Shown piece after piece: positions 35,316-44,180 of a DNA stretch of 64,000 bases. The position numbers and the translations under genes were made by a program. Each line of letters begins with the position of its first letter. The stretch's first letter is position 1. The DNA lies in the NCBI GenBank assembly GCA_963719875.1, contig CAVRDJ010000002.1, forward strand, positions 1,550,001 to 1,614,000. The letters run 5' to 3'. The DNA comes from Palsa-360 sp963719875. GTDB taxonomy: Bacteria; Acidobacteriota; Terriglobia; Acidiferrales; UBA7541. A model generated the notes under the pieces. That model searched no databases. It saw only the letters and a program-made list of their open reading frames with translations, and was not told the origin of the DNA.

Positions 35316-37148
35316 ATGCCGCAGATTCGCAATATCGCCATCATCGCTCACGTGGACCACGGGAAAACCACGCTGGTGGACGCCATGCTCCATCAGAGCG
35401 GCGTGTTCCGCGACAATCAGATCGTGATGAAGCGCGTGATGGACTCGAACGATCTCGAGCGCGAGCGCGGCATCACCATCCTGGCAAAAAATACGGCGCT
35501 GTTCTACCACGACACGAAAATCAATATTGTGGACACTCCCGGCCACAGCGATTTTGGCGGGGAAGTTGAGCGCGCGCTGAAAATGGTGGACGGCGTACTT
35601 CTGCTGGTGGACGCGAGTGAAGGCCCATTGCCCCAAACGCGCTACGTCCTGCAGAAGGCGCTTCAGGCGAAGCTGCTTCCCATCATCGTGCTCAACAAAA
35701 TTGACCGCAGCGATGCGCGCACCGCGGTTGTCCTCGACGAAATCTACGACCTCTTCATCGACCTCGAAGCCACGGAAGACCAACTGGATTTTCCGGTGCT
35801 CTACACGAACGCGAAAACGGGAGTCGCACACCGAAAATTGGACGATGGCTCGACGAATCTCCAGCCGCTCTTTGAAACCATTGTTTCCGCGATTCCCGAG
35901 CCGAAGGGCGATCCGAACGGTGTGTTGCAAGCGCAGGTCATGAATCTGGATTACAGCGATTTTCTGGGTCGCATCGCCATCGGACGCGTGTTCAACGGCA
36001 CGCTGCGCCGCGGCGCCGATGTAGGCATCGCCAAGCGCAATGGCGAGATCGTCTCCACGCGCCTCACGAAGCTCTACACGTTCTTCGGCCTCGAGCGCAT
36101 CGAGACGGAGGAGGTTCCCTGCGGCGACCTCGTCGCCGTTGCCGGTGTCGAGGGAATTCAAATCGGAGAAAGTCTGACGGATATCGAAAATCCTGCGCCG
36201 CTCGAACCCCTGGTGGTGGACGAGCCAACCCTGGCAATGAATTTCACGGTGAATACCGGACCGCTGGCCGGGCGCGAAGGCCAGTGGGTTACCTCGCGCG
36301 ATTTGCGCTCGCGACTGCAGAAGGAATTGCTCACCAACGTTTCGCTGCGCATCACCGATTCGGAAACCACCGATGTGTTTCGCGTCTTTGCGCGCGGCGA
36401 ATTGCAGCTCGCCATCCTGATCGAAACGATGCGCCGCGAAGGCTACGAACTGATGGTCGGCAAGCCGGAAATCGTAGTGCGCGAAGAAAACGGCAAGAAA
36501 CTCGAGCCGCTCGAGCGCCTGGTGGTCGATTGCCCGGAATCGTTCGTCGGCGTGGTGATGGAATCGCTGGGACGGCGGCGCGGCGAGCTTGGAAAAATGG
36601 TGAATCACGGCTCGGGCTGGGTGCGCATGGAGTTTACGATTCCCTCGCGCGGCTTGATCGGATTGCGCGGGCAGTTGCTCACGGACACGCGCGGCACCGC
36701 GCAGCTGCACACGCTGTTTGAGGGCTGGACCGAATACGGCGGCGAAATGGCCTCGCGCCCGACCGGCGCGCTCGCGGCTGACCGCGCGGGCCACACCACC
36801 GCCTTCGCGTTGTGGAACCTGCAGGAGCGCGGCGAACTGTTCGTCGGCCCTGCCGAGGAAGTCTACGAAGGGATGATCGTCGGCGAAAACTCGCGCGACG
36901 CCGACATGGACGTCAACGTCACCAAGGAAAAAAAGCAAACCAACATGCGCGCGTCGAGCGCCGACGAGGCCATCCGCCTGATCCCGCACCGCCAGCTGAG
37001 CCTGGAACAAGCCATCGAGTTCATTTCCGACGATGAGCTTGTCGAAGTCACGCCCAAATCCATCCGCCTGCGCAAGAAAATTCTCGACACCAAGAAACGC
37101 CCGAAGCGCTGGCAGCTGATTCGCGCCAACGCTGAGGCTTCGCAATAA
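35316..37148 (+). CDS. typA: Ribosome-associated GTPase TypA/BipA
   Basis: A 610-aa translational GTPase. G1 AHVDHGKTT at residues 12-20, the switch I segment LERERGITILAKN, G3 DTPGHSDFGG, G4 NKIDRSDAR. Domain II, III and V follow and the BipA-specific C-terminal domain ends in SIRLRKKILDTKKRPKRWQL. BipA acts on the 70S/50S ribosome and is needed at low temperature and in stress, consistent with the leader shared with the cold shock gene. Its start lies 45 bp after the leader hairpin. Confidence 0.97.
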   Translation: MPQIRNIAIIAHVDHGKTTLVDAMLHQSGVFRDNQIVMKRVMDSNDLERERGITILAKNTALFYHDTKINIVDTPGHSDFGGEVERALKMVDGVLLLVDASEGPLPQTRYVLQKALQAKLLPIIVLNKIDRSDARTAVVLDEIYDLFIDLEATEDQLDFPVLYTNAKTGVAHRKLDDGSTNLQPLFETIVSAIPEPKGDPNGVLQAQVMNLDYSDFLGRIAIGRVFNGTLRRGADVGIAKRNGEIVSTRLTKLYTFFGLERIETEEVPCGDLVAVAGVEGIQIGESLTDIENPAPLEPLVVDEPTLAMNFTVNTGPLAGREGQWVTSRDLRSRLQKELLTNVSLRITDSETTDVFRVFARGELQLAILIETMRREGYELMVGKPEIVVREENGKKLEPLERLVVDCPESFVGVVMESLGRRRGELGKMVNHGSGWVRMEFTIPSRGLIGLRGQLLTDTRGTAQLHTLFEGWTEYGGEMASRPTGALAADRAGHTTAFALWNLQERGELFVGPAEEVYEGMIVGENSRDADMDVNVTKEKKQTNMRASSADEAIRLIPHRQLSLEQAIEFISDDELVEVTPKSIRLRKKILDTKKRPKRWQLIRANAEASQ

Positions 37149-37175
37149 CTGCGTCTCAGCGCATGGCAAGGTTTG

Positions 37176-37249
37176 AGTAGCGCAGGCTTCAGCCTGCGGG
37201 GTTCGTCCTTGCAAGAACCAAAACCCACAGGCTGAAGCCTGCGCTACTC
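37176..37249. repeat. GTAG nested-palindrome repeat, copy 8
   Basis: GTAGCGCAGGCTTCAGCCTG, centre CGTCCTTGCAAGAACC, CACAGGCTGAAGCCTGCGCT then ACTC. Near-consensus copy between the convergent typA and acyl ligase genes. Confidence 0.88.
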
Positions 37250-37260
37250 AAACCGCAAAT

Positions 37261-39867
37261 CTATTCGCCAGCTGCATGGGCTTTCGCAGTTTCCGTTTTC
37301 TCCTGATTCTGGCCCAACTCCGCGACGCATTGCTCGAGAACTCGCGCGATCTCCTGCGGGTCAGACCCAGCAGGAAATTCCACGGGTTTGCCGATGTGGA
37401 CGCGAATGCGGCCGGGGCGGTTGAACTTGCTGCGCGCTTCTCGGATTTCGTATGCGCCGTCAATTCGCATCGGCACGACGGGAATTTTAAGATTGTTCGC
37501 GAGCAGGCCTATGCCGGCGCGAAACGGCTGCAATTTTCCGTCCGGCGTCAGATCGCCTTCGGGAAAGACAAGAATGTTCCAGCCGCGATCGGCCAAATCA
37601 CCTGCAAAGCGGAAGCTTTCGCGGAAGCCGGATATTTTGGGCAACGGAAACACGTTGAAGAGAGAAACGACCAAAAAATAATTCATGCGATGCAGCCAGC
37701 GCCGCAGAAAAAACCATTCACGCGGCGGCTGGCGCATCTCGGCAAGGCGCTCTCCGCCCATCGCTACCGCAAGACGATGGCGCCACCGCATCGTCAGCGC
37801 CGCCAGCACAAATCCCACGTCCAGATAGATCACGTGATTGGAAATCACGAGTACGGGACCCTTCACGCCGCGGAGATTTTCGCGCCCGATGACGCGCGGA
37901 TGAGCCATCAAGTGCGTCGCGGGCCAGGTCAGCAGGTAATAAAAAAATGCGCGAACCCACGTCACCGGCCATCGCTGCGCCCACCCCGGAAACACGAATT
38001 CAGATCGAACGGGCGACGACCCTCGCACCAGGGTCTCAAGTTCGCCGACGGTCCTGGCCGAGGCGAAGCGCGTTTCATTCACGTCCACCTGGTAGCGGTC
38101 TTCGAGCGCACTCAATAGCTCGACGCGATCGAGCGAACTCAAGTGCAGGTCGCTCTCGAGATTTGCGTTGGGGTCGAGTTCGCTGCCCCCGCCCTGCAGC
38201 CGCGCGATCAGTTCCCCAATTCCGCCGGTATTTGCCGGCCAGTTCGCGGCGCCACTCCCGACGCCCCATTGCGCCTCGACAGACGCGCGAATCTCGGTGA
38301 GTTTGGGTTTGCCGGTGGAGGTGCGCGGAAAATCCGCCTCGGGCCACAGGAACCACGAGCGCATCCTCTGATATTCCGCCAGGGATTCATTCACGCGCGC
38401 CACAATTCCCGCGGCGTGTCGCGGGTGTTTCACCCTCTTCTCGTCGTTCAATAACAAAACGCCGCAGGGCTCGGCGTTCCCGCCGCGTTCGAGTCCCACC
38501 ACCACGCAATCCTTCACTTCCGGTTCGCGCCGCAATAAGGCTTCGAGGTCTTCGGGATAAACATTCATGCCCGCGGCCGTGACGATGACGTTTTTCTTGC
38601 GCCCCTTGAAATATAAATTTCCTTCGGCATCGAGCGATCCCAGGTCGCCGGTGTGAAACCACCCCGCGTCCGCGCCATTCTTCGCGACCGCAAGAATCTC
38701 GCTGTCCTCCCAATATCCCGCCGCGACACTTTCTCCGCGGACCAGGATTTCGCCATTGGCGTCCAGTTTTACTTCGCGCCCCTGGAGCACTTTTCCAATC
38801 GAGCCCCGCCCGATCCGAAACGGGTGATTCACGCTGACCAGCGAAGTCGTTTCCGTCAGTCCGTAGCCCTGAATTGCGGCGAAGCCGGTGCGGCCCCAGA
38901 ATCGCTCCGTTTCCGGGTCAAGCGTCGCTCCACCGGAAATAACGGCCCAGAATTTCCAGCCGAACCGGCGATGAATTTCCCGGAAGCGCCACATCCGGCG
39001 TAGAAAGTTTTCATTCTCCGCGGCGTCAAAATCCTTGCGAAACTTTTCCAGCGCGCCTCCCGCCTCGAGATCGCGCTCAATCTTGCCCCGCAGCGCTTCC
39101 AGCACGCGCGGCACCGCAACTAGAACCGATACGCGCTCGCGCCGGATCGTCGAAACGATTTCCGACGGGTTGAGCGAATCCTGAAAGTAGACGCCCGCTC
39201 CCAGCAGCGGCGGGATCCAAACGCCCATGAATTGCCCGAAGACGTGGCTAACGGGAACGAGATCCAAAAAACGGAGCGGGTGGACCAGGCGTTCCCACTT
39301 GAGGTAGGGCTGCATGCCCGCTTCGAGCGGCTCGAGGTTGGCGAGAATGTTCCCGTGTGAAATCACCACGCCTTTCGGTTCGGCCGTCGCGCCCGAGGTA
39401 AAGATGATCTGGGCAATCGAGCTGCGGGTCAGGGGAGGAGAAGCGTAAGTTTCGCCGGGGTGTTGGCCCGCGGCTTCCCGGAGGGATTCGAGAACGATCG
39501 CGGGCCGCTGTTCACCAATCAGTAAATTCTCGCGATCCACCAGCAGCAGCCTGGCGTCCACCTGCTGCGCCACGCGACGGGCGAAAGCCGCCGTGGCCCC
39601 CGGATCCATGGGCACGGCGACCGCCCCGCGCAGGATGCATCCGAAAAACGCGGCCACCCATTCCGCCGAGTTCCGCCCCCAGAGGAGGATCCGGTCACCG
39701 GGCGCAATCCCAAGTCGCTCATATTCCCGGGCGCATTGAGCCGCGAGGCTCCCGACTTCGCGGTAGGAGGAGCGCGAGGTCCGGTAGCCGCTGCGCTGCA
39801 CAAATGCCGCGCTGCGGCCGTGTCTCGAGTAATCCTGAAGGTAATCGATCAGCGACTGGCGAGGCAT
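37261..39867 (-). CDS. Acyl-ACP/CoA ligase - ACP - acyltransferase fusion
   Basis: An 868-aa three-domain protein. Residues 1-~545 are an ANL adenylating enzyme (IIFTSGATAEPKGVVISHGN, GYGLTETTSLVS, TGDLGSLDAEGNLYFKGRKK). Residues ~550-620 form an acyl carrier protein, with the phosphopantetheine Ser578 in DLHLSSLDRVELLSALE. Residues ~640-868 are a PlsC-type acyltransferase with NHVIYLD (His678, Asp683) and FPEGDLTPDG. A fatty acid could be activated, loaded on the built-in carrier and passed to a lysophospholipid without release. E. coli Aas joins ligase and acyltransferase in the opposite order and has no ACP. No membrane partner is adjacent. Confidence 0.92.
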   Translation of the reverse strand: MPRQSLIDYLQDYSRHGRSAAFVQRSGYRTSRSSYREVGSLAAQCAREYERLGIAPGDRILLWGRNSAEWVAAFFGCILRGAVAVPMDPGATAAFARRVAQQVDARLLLVDRENLLIGEQRPAIVLESLREAAGQHPGETYASPPLTRSSIAQIIFTSGATAEPKGVVISHGNILANLEPLEAGMQPYLKWERLVHPLRFLDLVPVSHVFGQFMGVWIPPLLGAGVYFQDSLNPSEIVSTIRRERVSVLVAVPRVLEALRGKIERDLEAGGALEKFRKDFDAAENENFLRRMWRFREIHRRFGWKFWAVISGGATLDPETERFWGRTGFAAIQGYGLTETTSLVSVNHPFRIGRGSIGKVLQGREVKLDANGEILVRGESVAAGYWEDSEILAVAKNGADAGWFHTGDLGSLDAEGNLYFKGRKKNVIVTAAGMNVYPEDLEALLRREPEVKDCVVVGLERGGNAEPCGVLLLNDEKRVKHPRHAAGIVARVNESLAEYQRMRSWFLWPEADFPRTSTGKPKLTEIRASVEAQWGVGSGAANWPANTGGIGELIARLQGGGSELDPNANLESDLHLSSLDRVELLSALEDRYQVDVNETRFASARTVGELETLVRGSSPVRSEFVFPGWAQRWPVTWVRAFFYYLLTWPATHLMAHPRVIGRENLRGVKGPVLVISNHVIYLDVGFVLAALTMRWRHRLAVAMGGERLAEMRQPPREWFFLRRWLHRMNYFLVVSLFNVFPLPKISGFRESFRFAGDLADRGWNILVFPEGDLTPDGKLQPFRAGIGLLANNLKIPVVPMRIDGAYEIREARSKFNRPGRIRVHIGKPVEFPAGSDPQEIARVLEQCVAELGQNQEKTETAKAHAAGE

Positions 39868-40153
39868 GGCTGGGGTCCTGCTCCTCCCAGATGGGGCGAT
39901 GTCTCAAAGGAAGAGTAACCCAAATTCGGCTACTCATGTAACGCTGGCTGCAAATCAGCACGCGGACCGGTAAATAGGGACGTTATATCGCCAGAGGAAG
40001 GCATTTGTTAAAAGGAGGTCTCAATCTCGTAAAATTATGAAAATAATGTGGCTTAGCCGGTCCGGCCCACCTGGAAAGGCCTTTATTTTCTCGATACGAT
40101 CCATCTAGACAATAAATGCACCTTTTTGGTAAAATTGAATTGCGTTTGTTGCT
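39868..40153. other. Gene-free gap upstream of the csp leader
   Basis: No gene. It carries the divergent promoters for the acyl ligase fusion and the cold shock gene. A run AATAAATGCACCTTTTTGGT near 40111 just before the leader motif is AT-rich and may hold the csp promoter. Confidence 0.45.
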
Positions 40154-40215
40154 CTTGTGATTCCTTTTGACTCGTTCAACGGGGCTGCAAGTCTAACGCT
40201 TGCAGCCGTTTGTTT
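40154..40215 (+). promoter_or_regulatory. Conserved leader motif plus hairpin upstream of csp
   Basis: CTTGTGATTCCTTTTG (40154-40169), 11 bp, then GGGGCTGCAAGT with stem GGCTGCAAG/CTTGCAGCC (40183-40207), a 7-nt loop and GTTTGTTT. Fourteen of sixteen bases of the first motif and all of GGGGCTGCAAGT match the typA leader at 35207, while loop and spacer differ. The csp start is about 100 bp downstream, giving a long leader as in E. coli cspA, although the sequence is unrelated to its cold box. Confidence 0.65.
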
Positions 40216-40310
40216 CTACGGGCTAGAGGCAGTCAAGGCCCCGCTCCCCGCCCTGCGAGGCGCGCCGGTCAGTACGAGAAGCGCAAATAGCTTAAAGCGA
40301 GGTAGTAGAA

Positions 40311-40514
40311 GTGAAAGAACAAGGAACAGTGAAGTGGTTCAATGCCAGCAAAGGCTACGGATTCATCCAGCGCCAGTCCGGCGAGGATGTGTTCGTCCAT
40401 TTTTCGGCAATCCAGATGGACGGATACAAATCTCTCAACGAAGGGCAAGCGGTTGAATTCGAGGTCCGCAAAGGCCCGAAAGGCCTGCAGGCGGAGAACG
40501 TTACCGGCCTCTAG
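40311..40514 (+). CDS. csp: Cold shock protein, CspA family
   Basis: A 67-aa cold shock domain: KGYGFIQ (RNP1) at residues 14-20 and DVFVHFSAI (RNP2) near 27-35, with the WFNASKGYG opening. It binds single-stranded RNA and melts secondary structure. GTG start with GCGAGGT about nine bases upstream. It is followed after 103 bp by a small gene of unknown role and preceded by the conserved leader shared with typA. Confidence 0.96.
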   Translation: MKEQGTVKWFNASKGYGFIQRQSGEDVFVHFSAIQMDGYKSLNEGQAVEFEVRKGPKGLQAENVTGL

Positions 40515-40617
40515 TCTGACAAACGTGGGTCCGTCCCGTCCGCCGCGGCGGACGGGACGGACTCGCTCCCTCGCAGCACGTGCTCCGCAGGTGCCAGGAT
40601 CAAACAAGGAGGCAGTT

Positions 40618-40860
40618 GTGCAGGTTCTTTCCGAAGGGCAGTGCATCAAGCATGAGCAGTACGGATACGGAATAGTGGCGGAATCAGACGGCGAGCGAAC
40701 GACAATTGATTTCGACAGCGTCGGCCTGAAGAAGTTCGTCACTGGCCTCATGACCATGGAGCTTGTGGGCGAAGCGCCCGAACGGCCCACAAAGCCGCGC
40801 CGCCGCAGCAAGAAAGCCGGCGCAACAGCTGCCGCAAAAGTTGCGGCGGCCAGCAAGTAA
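40618..40860 (+). CDS. Small protein with Lys/Ala-rich basic tail
   Basis: An 80-aa protein, MQVLSEGQCIKHEQYGYGIV..., from a GTG with a strong AAGGAGG six bases upstream. The first 50 residues form a likely small beta barrel (GYGIVAESDGERTTIDFDSVGLKKFV), similar in pattern to the Tudor-like end of UvrD/Rep helicases (VxHxxFGxGxV...IxFxxxGxKxLV). The tail PRRRSKKAGATAAAKVAAAS is basic, suggesting RNA or DNA contact. It follows csp and may be co-transcribed. Function unknown. Confidence 0.75.
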   Translation: MQVLSEGQCIKHEQYGYGIVAESDGERTTIDFDSVGLKKFVTGLMTMELVGEAPERPTKPRRRSKKAGATAAAKVAAASK

Positions 40861-40988
40861 TTCAGGGTCACGCGAAATTTTCCAGCCAAGCGTCATGAGC
40901 AGTTTGCCGATGGGGTATGAGTGTGCACCAGTTGGGGCGAATTAAATATCGCCGCATCCGATGGTGAATTCGAAAACCTTCTCTTTGG

Positions 40989-41891
40989 CTACGCCCCGGC
41001 GGCCTTTCCGCGGTATGCGGGAGCAAACACCTCGGCCACAAACGTCTCCAGCGTCGTAGCCGTGGTATTCCGGGCCGAGCGGGGTTCCTGTGACTTCATG
41101 TGGCTCGTATTCAGTGCATTGGACATTTCCAGAATCAAATCCACCATGTTCGAAGACATTCCCATCTGCGTCATGGCCGGCTTCAGGACGGAAGCCGGGA
41201 CCTGGCGGTAGGACAAGTCGGGTTTCCCGATCGCGGCGCCGATGATTTTTGCCGCTTCCGTATAGGTCACATGTCGCGCGCCCAACAGCTCACGCGTCTG
41301 CATCCCAACGAAATCCGGCTTGGCGAGCGATTCGGCCGCAACCTCTCCGATATCGCGCGTAGCGATCATCGGCAACGGCACGTCCGGTCGGATTGGACCC
41401 GCCATGAACCCGAGCGATTGAATGATGCCTGTCTGGGCCAGCAAGTTCTCCATGAAGTAGCCACAGCGGAGGGATAGTACGTTGAGTCCGCCAATCGATT
41501 CGAGCTTCGTCTCAAGGCTGTGCAAACCAACCACGGGTCCGGTTCCATACGTCTTGTCCGCCCCTGTGCTGCTGACGACGACTGCATAAGCGATTCCGTT
41601 ATTTCGTATGGCTGCGGCCAGGGAGTCGGTCACACGTTCCTGGTACGCGCGAACATCCGAGGCGGAAATATTTGGTGGAATCAAAGCGTGGACGGCGCGT
41701 GCGCCGGAAAATGCTTTTTCGAGGGCTGCCGCGTCCGTCACGTCGGCAACCACGGCCTCCGCGCCTTTCTGCGAGAATCGTTCCAGCCGCTTGGCGTCCC
41801 GGCCGATGACGCGTACCTTGGCTCCGGAAGCGATCAGCCTTTCAGCAGCAATGCTTCCTGTATACCCCGTGGCCCCTGTAATGGCGTACAT
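40989..41891 (-). CDS. NmrA-like NAD(P)-binding oxidoreductase
   Basis: A 300-aa protein with N-terminal GATGYTGS Rossmann motif, GRDAKRLERF (NADP-type basic residue after the second strand), ALIPPN and GYFMENLL, matching the NmrA/quinone oxidoreductase-2 atypical SDR group. These lack the Tyr-Lys pair and act as quinone reductases or redox sensors. GAGGAGG eight bases before ATG 41891 sets the start; the frame extends 26 codons upstream without support. Confidence 0.87.
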   Translation of the reverse strand: MYAITGATGYTGSIAAERLIASGAKVRVIGRDAKRLERFSQKGAEAVVADVTDAAALEKAFSGARAVHALIPPNISASDVRAYQERVTDSLAAAIRNNGIAYAVVVSSTGADKTYGTGPVVGLHSLETKLESIGGLNVLSLRCGYFMENLLAQTGIIQSLGFMAGPIRPDVPLPMIATRDIGEVAAESLAKPDFVGMQTRELLGARHVTYTEAAKIIGAAIGKPDLSYRQVPASVLKPAMTQMGMSSNMVDLILEMSNALNTSHMKSQEPRSARNTTATTLETFVAEVFAPAYRGKAAGA

Positions 41892-42119
41892 CGCTCCTCC
41901 TCGCCGTCGTGACCCTAATCTGAATTGTGGCACCCAAAGGTAGAGTACAGCCATTCTCCGCGGTTTCAAAATATGTTCACTTTGCGGTGGAAGATCTTAT
42001 GTATAAGCCGCTCGCGTAGCCAGCTCCGAGGGTAGCGATAGGTTCCGCGGGAGGCTCGGTGCTATACTTTGACGCGACAGGCGCAGTCCCCGCACTGCAT
42101 TTTCGGCCAATGATTCCGC

Positions 42120-42630
<511 letters not shown>

Positions 42631-43416
42631 ATGGCGTCGCACGGCGCAGAACCACACAGTCCGAAAATCATCGTGGTGATGCCTGCGTATAACGCCGCGA
42701 AAACGCTCAAGATCACCTATGACGCGATTCCACACCAAACGATCGATCAGATCATTCTGGTCGATGATGGAAGCACGGACAAAACCCTGGAGATCGCCCG
42801 CGAACTTCAACTCACTGTTTTCGTGCACACGCGCAACTTCGGTTATGGGGCGAACCAGAAAACCTGTTACGCGGAAGCCCTGAAAGAGGGTGCGGACATC
42901 GTCGTCATGCTTCATCCCGACTACCAGTACGATCCCACGCTTCTGCCGGAAATCATTGCTCCGATCAAGGCCGGCGAGGCCGACATTGTGCTGGGTTCCC
43001 GGTTTTTGTCCGGAAGCACGATGGAACAGGGAATGCCGTGGTGGAAGTTTGCGGGCAACAAATTCCTGACGGCGCTTGAGAATTGGACCATGGGGCTAAA
43101 CCTGTCCGAGTATCACACCGGCTACCGGGCCTACAGCCGCAGGGTTCTGGAGGAAGTTCCGTATTCATTGAACTCGGATAAATTTGTTTTCGATCAGGAA
43201 ATACTGGTCCAGGCGAACCATCTCGATTTCGTAATAAAAGAAGTGCCTGTCCCTACGAAATACTTTCCGGAAGCGTCGAACGCGAGCCTGGTGGACAGCA
43301 TTATTTATGGGTTGAGTATTCTTCTGCTGTTGAGCCGCTACTTCATGCACCGGGTCTGCCATGTCGAACTGCGCCAGTTTCAATCCTTTCAAGCTAGATA
43401 TCGGCGAGTGCAGTGA
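42631..43416 (+). CDS. Family 2 glycosyltransferase (DPM/GtrB-like)
   Basis: A 261-aa GT-A enzyme: VVMPAYNAAKTLK, ILVDDGSTDKT near residue 48, the DYQYDP segment replacing the usual DxD, GSRFLSGS, and GYRAYSRRVLEEVP. The C-terminus has one hydrophobic segment (SIIYGLSILLLLSRYF). Such enzymes charge a lipid carrier with a sugar, which fits the two GT39-like transferases downstream that use polyprenyl-linked sugars. Start is set by GAGGAG seven bases before ATG 42631. It overlaps the following gene by GTGA. Confidence 0.9.
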   Translation: MASHGAEPHSPKIIVVMPAYNAAKTLKITYDAIPHQTIDQIILVDDGSTDKTLEIARELQLTVFVHTRNFGYGANQKTCYAEALKEGADIVVMLHPDYQYDPTLLPEIIAPIKAGEADIVLGSRFLSGSTMEQGMPWWKFAGNKFLTALENWTMGLNLSEYHTGYRAYSRRVLEEVPYSLNSDKFVFDQEILVQANHLDFVIKEVPVPTKYFPEASNASLVDSIIYGLSILLLLSRYFMHRVCHVELRQFQSFQARYRRVQ

Positions 43417-44180
43417 GCCGGCCGGACATGCCTGAATCTCGATACGAATTCAAGCCTTTCAAGTACAGCAGCCATTATTGGATTTTGAATGCTCTGCGCA
43501 GTGAAAAAGAGCCTGTCAAAATTCTTGACGTTGGCACCGCGGGCGGCTATTTGGGGAAAATTTGGAGAGGAAACGGCCATTGCGTAGCGGGCATTGAATG
43601 CGATGCGGCGACTGCGGAAAAGGCGCGCGAATATTATGACGTCTTTGAAGTGGCGGATATCGAAGGTTTTGCGTTTCCTTACCGGCGGGAGTTCGATTAC
43701 ATCGTGTTTGCGGATGTGTTGGAGCATCTGCGCGATCCGGCGGCCGTGTTGCGCAAGTGTATTCCGGCACTGAAAGAATCGGGCAAGGTCATCATTTCCG
43801 TGCCCAACATCGCGAACTGGATCATTCGCCTCGGCCTGCTCTTCGGAAAATTCGACTACATGGATCGCGGCATCCTCGACAGGACTCATCTTCGTTTTTT
43901 TACCCTGCGAAGTTTGAAACAGCTCCTGAGCGAGGTTTCCTGCGAAATCCTGGATGCGATTCCCACGCCGCTGCCCGTACAACTCGTGTTTCCGTTTACG
44001 GGGAGCAAAGTTTTCACGCCGCTCCATGAAGCTCATTACGTACTCACGTGCTGCTGGAAAACTTTCTTTGCCTATCAGTTCGTGATCGTAGCCGCACCTT
44101 CCCCTTTTTGGGGATCTCAATATTCCGAAATTTCTTCCGCGGGCGAAGTCCCGGCGGAGAAAGCGCTCGCCGGCAAGTGA
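43413..44180 (+). CDS. Class I SAM-dependent methyltransferase
   Basis: A 255-aa protein: ILDVGTAGGYLGK near residue 38 is motif I, GIECDAATAEKA motif II, FDYIVFADVLEHLRDPAAVL motif IV with the typical acid and LEHL. PNIANWIIRLGLLFGKFDYMDRGILDRTHLRFFT is the conserved region of methyltransferases acting on lipid-linked sugars or quinones (UbiG-like). GTG start overlaps the glycosyltransferase stop, and its own stop overlaps the next GTG, so the three genes are tightly coupled. It may modify the transferred sugar. Confidence 0.9.
   Translation: MSRPDMPESRYEFKPFKYSSHYWILNALRSEKEPVKILDVGTAGGYLGKIWRGNGHCVAGIECDAATAEKAREYYDVFEVADIEGFAFPYRREFDYIVFADVLEHLRDPAAVLRKCIPALKESGKVIISVPNIANWIIRLGLLFGKFDYMDRGILDRTHLRFFTLRSLKQLLSEVSCEILDAIPTPLPVQLVFPFTGSKVFTPLHEAHYVLTCCWKTFFAYQFVIVAAPSPFWGSQYSEISSAGEVPAEKALAGK

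Noticed and set aside
35271..37214. 647-codon open frame on the minus strand opposite typA
   Set aside because: Exact antisense shadow of a strongly conserved GTPase, low-complexity product, no ribosome site.
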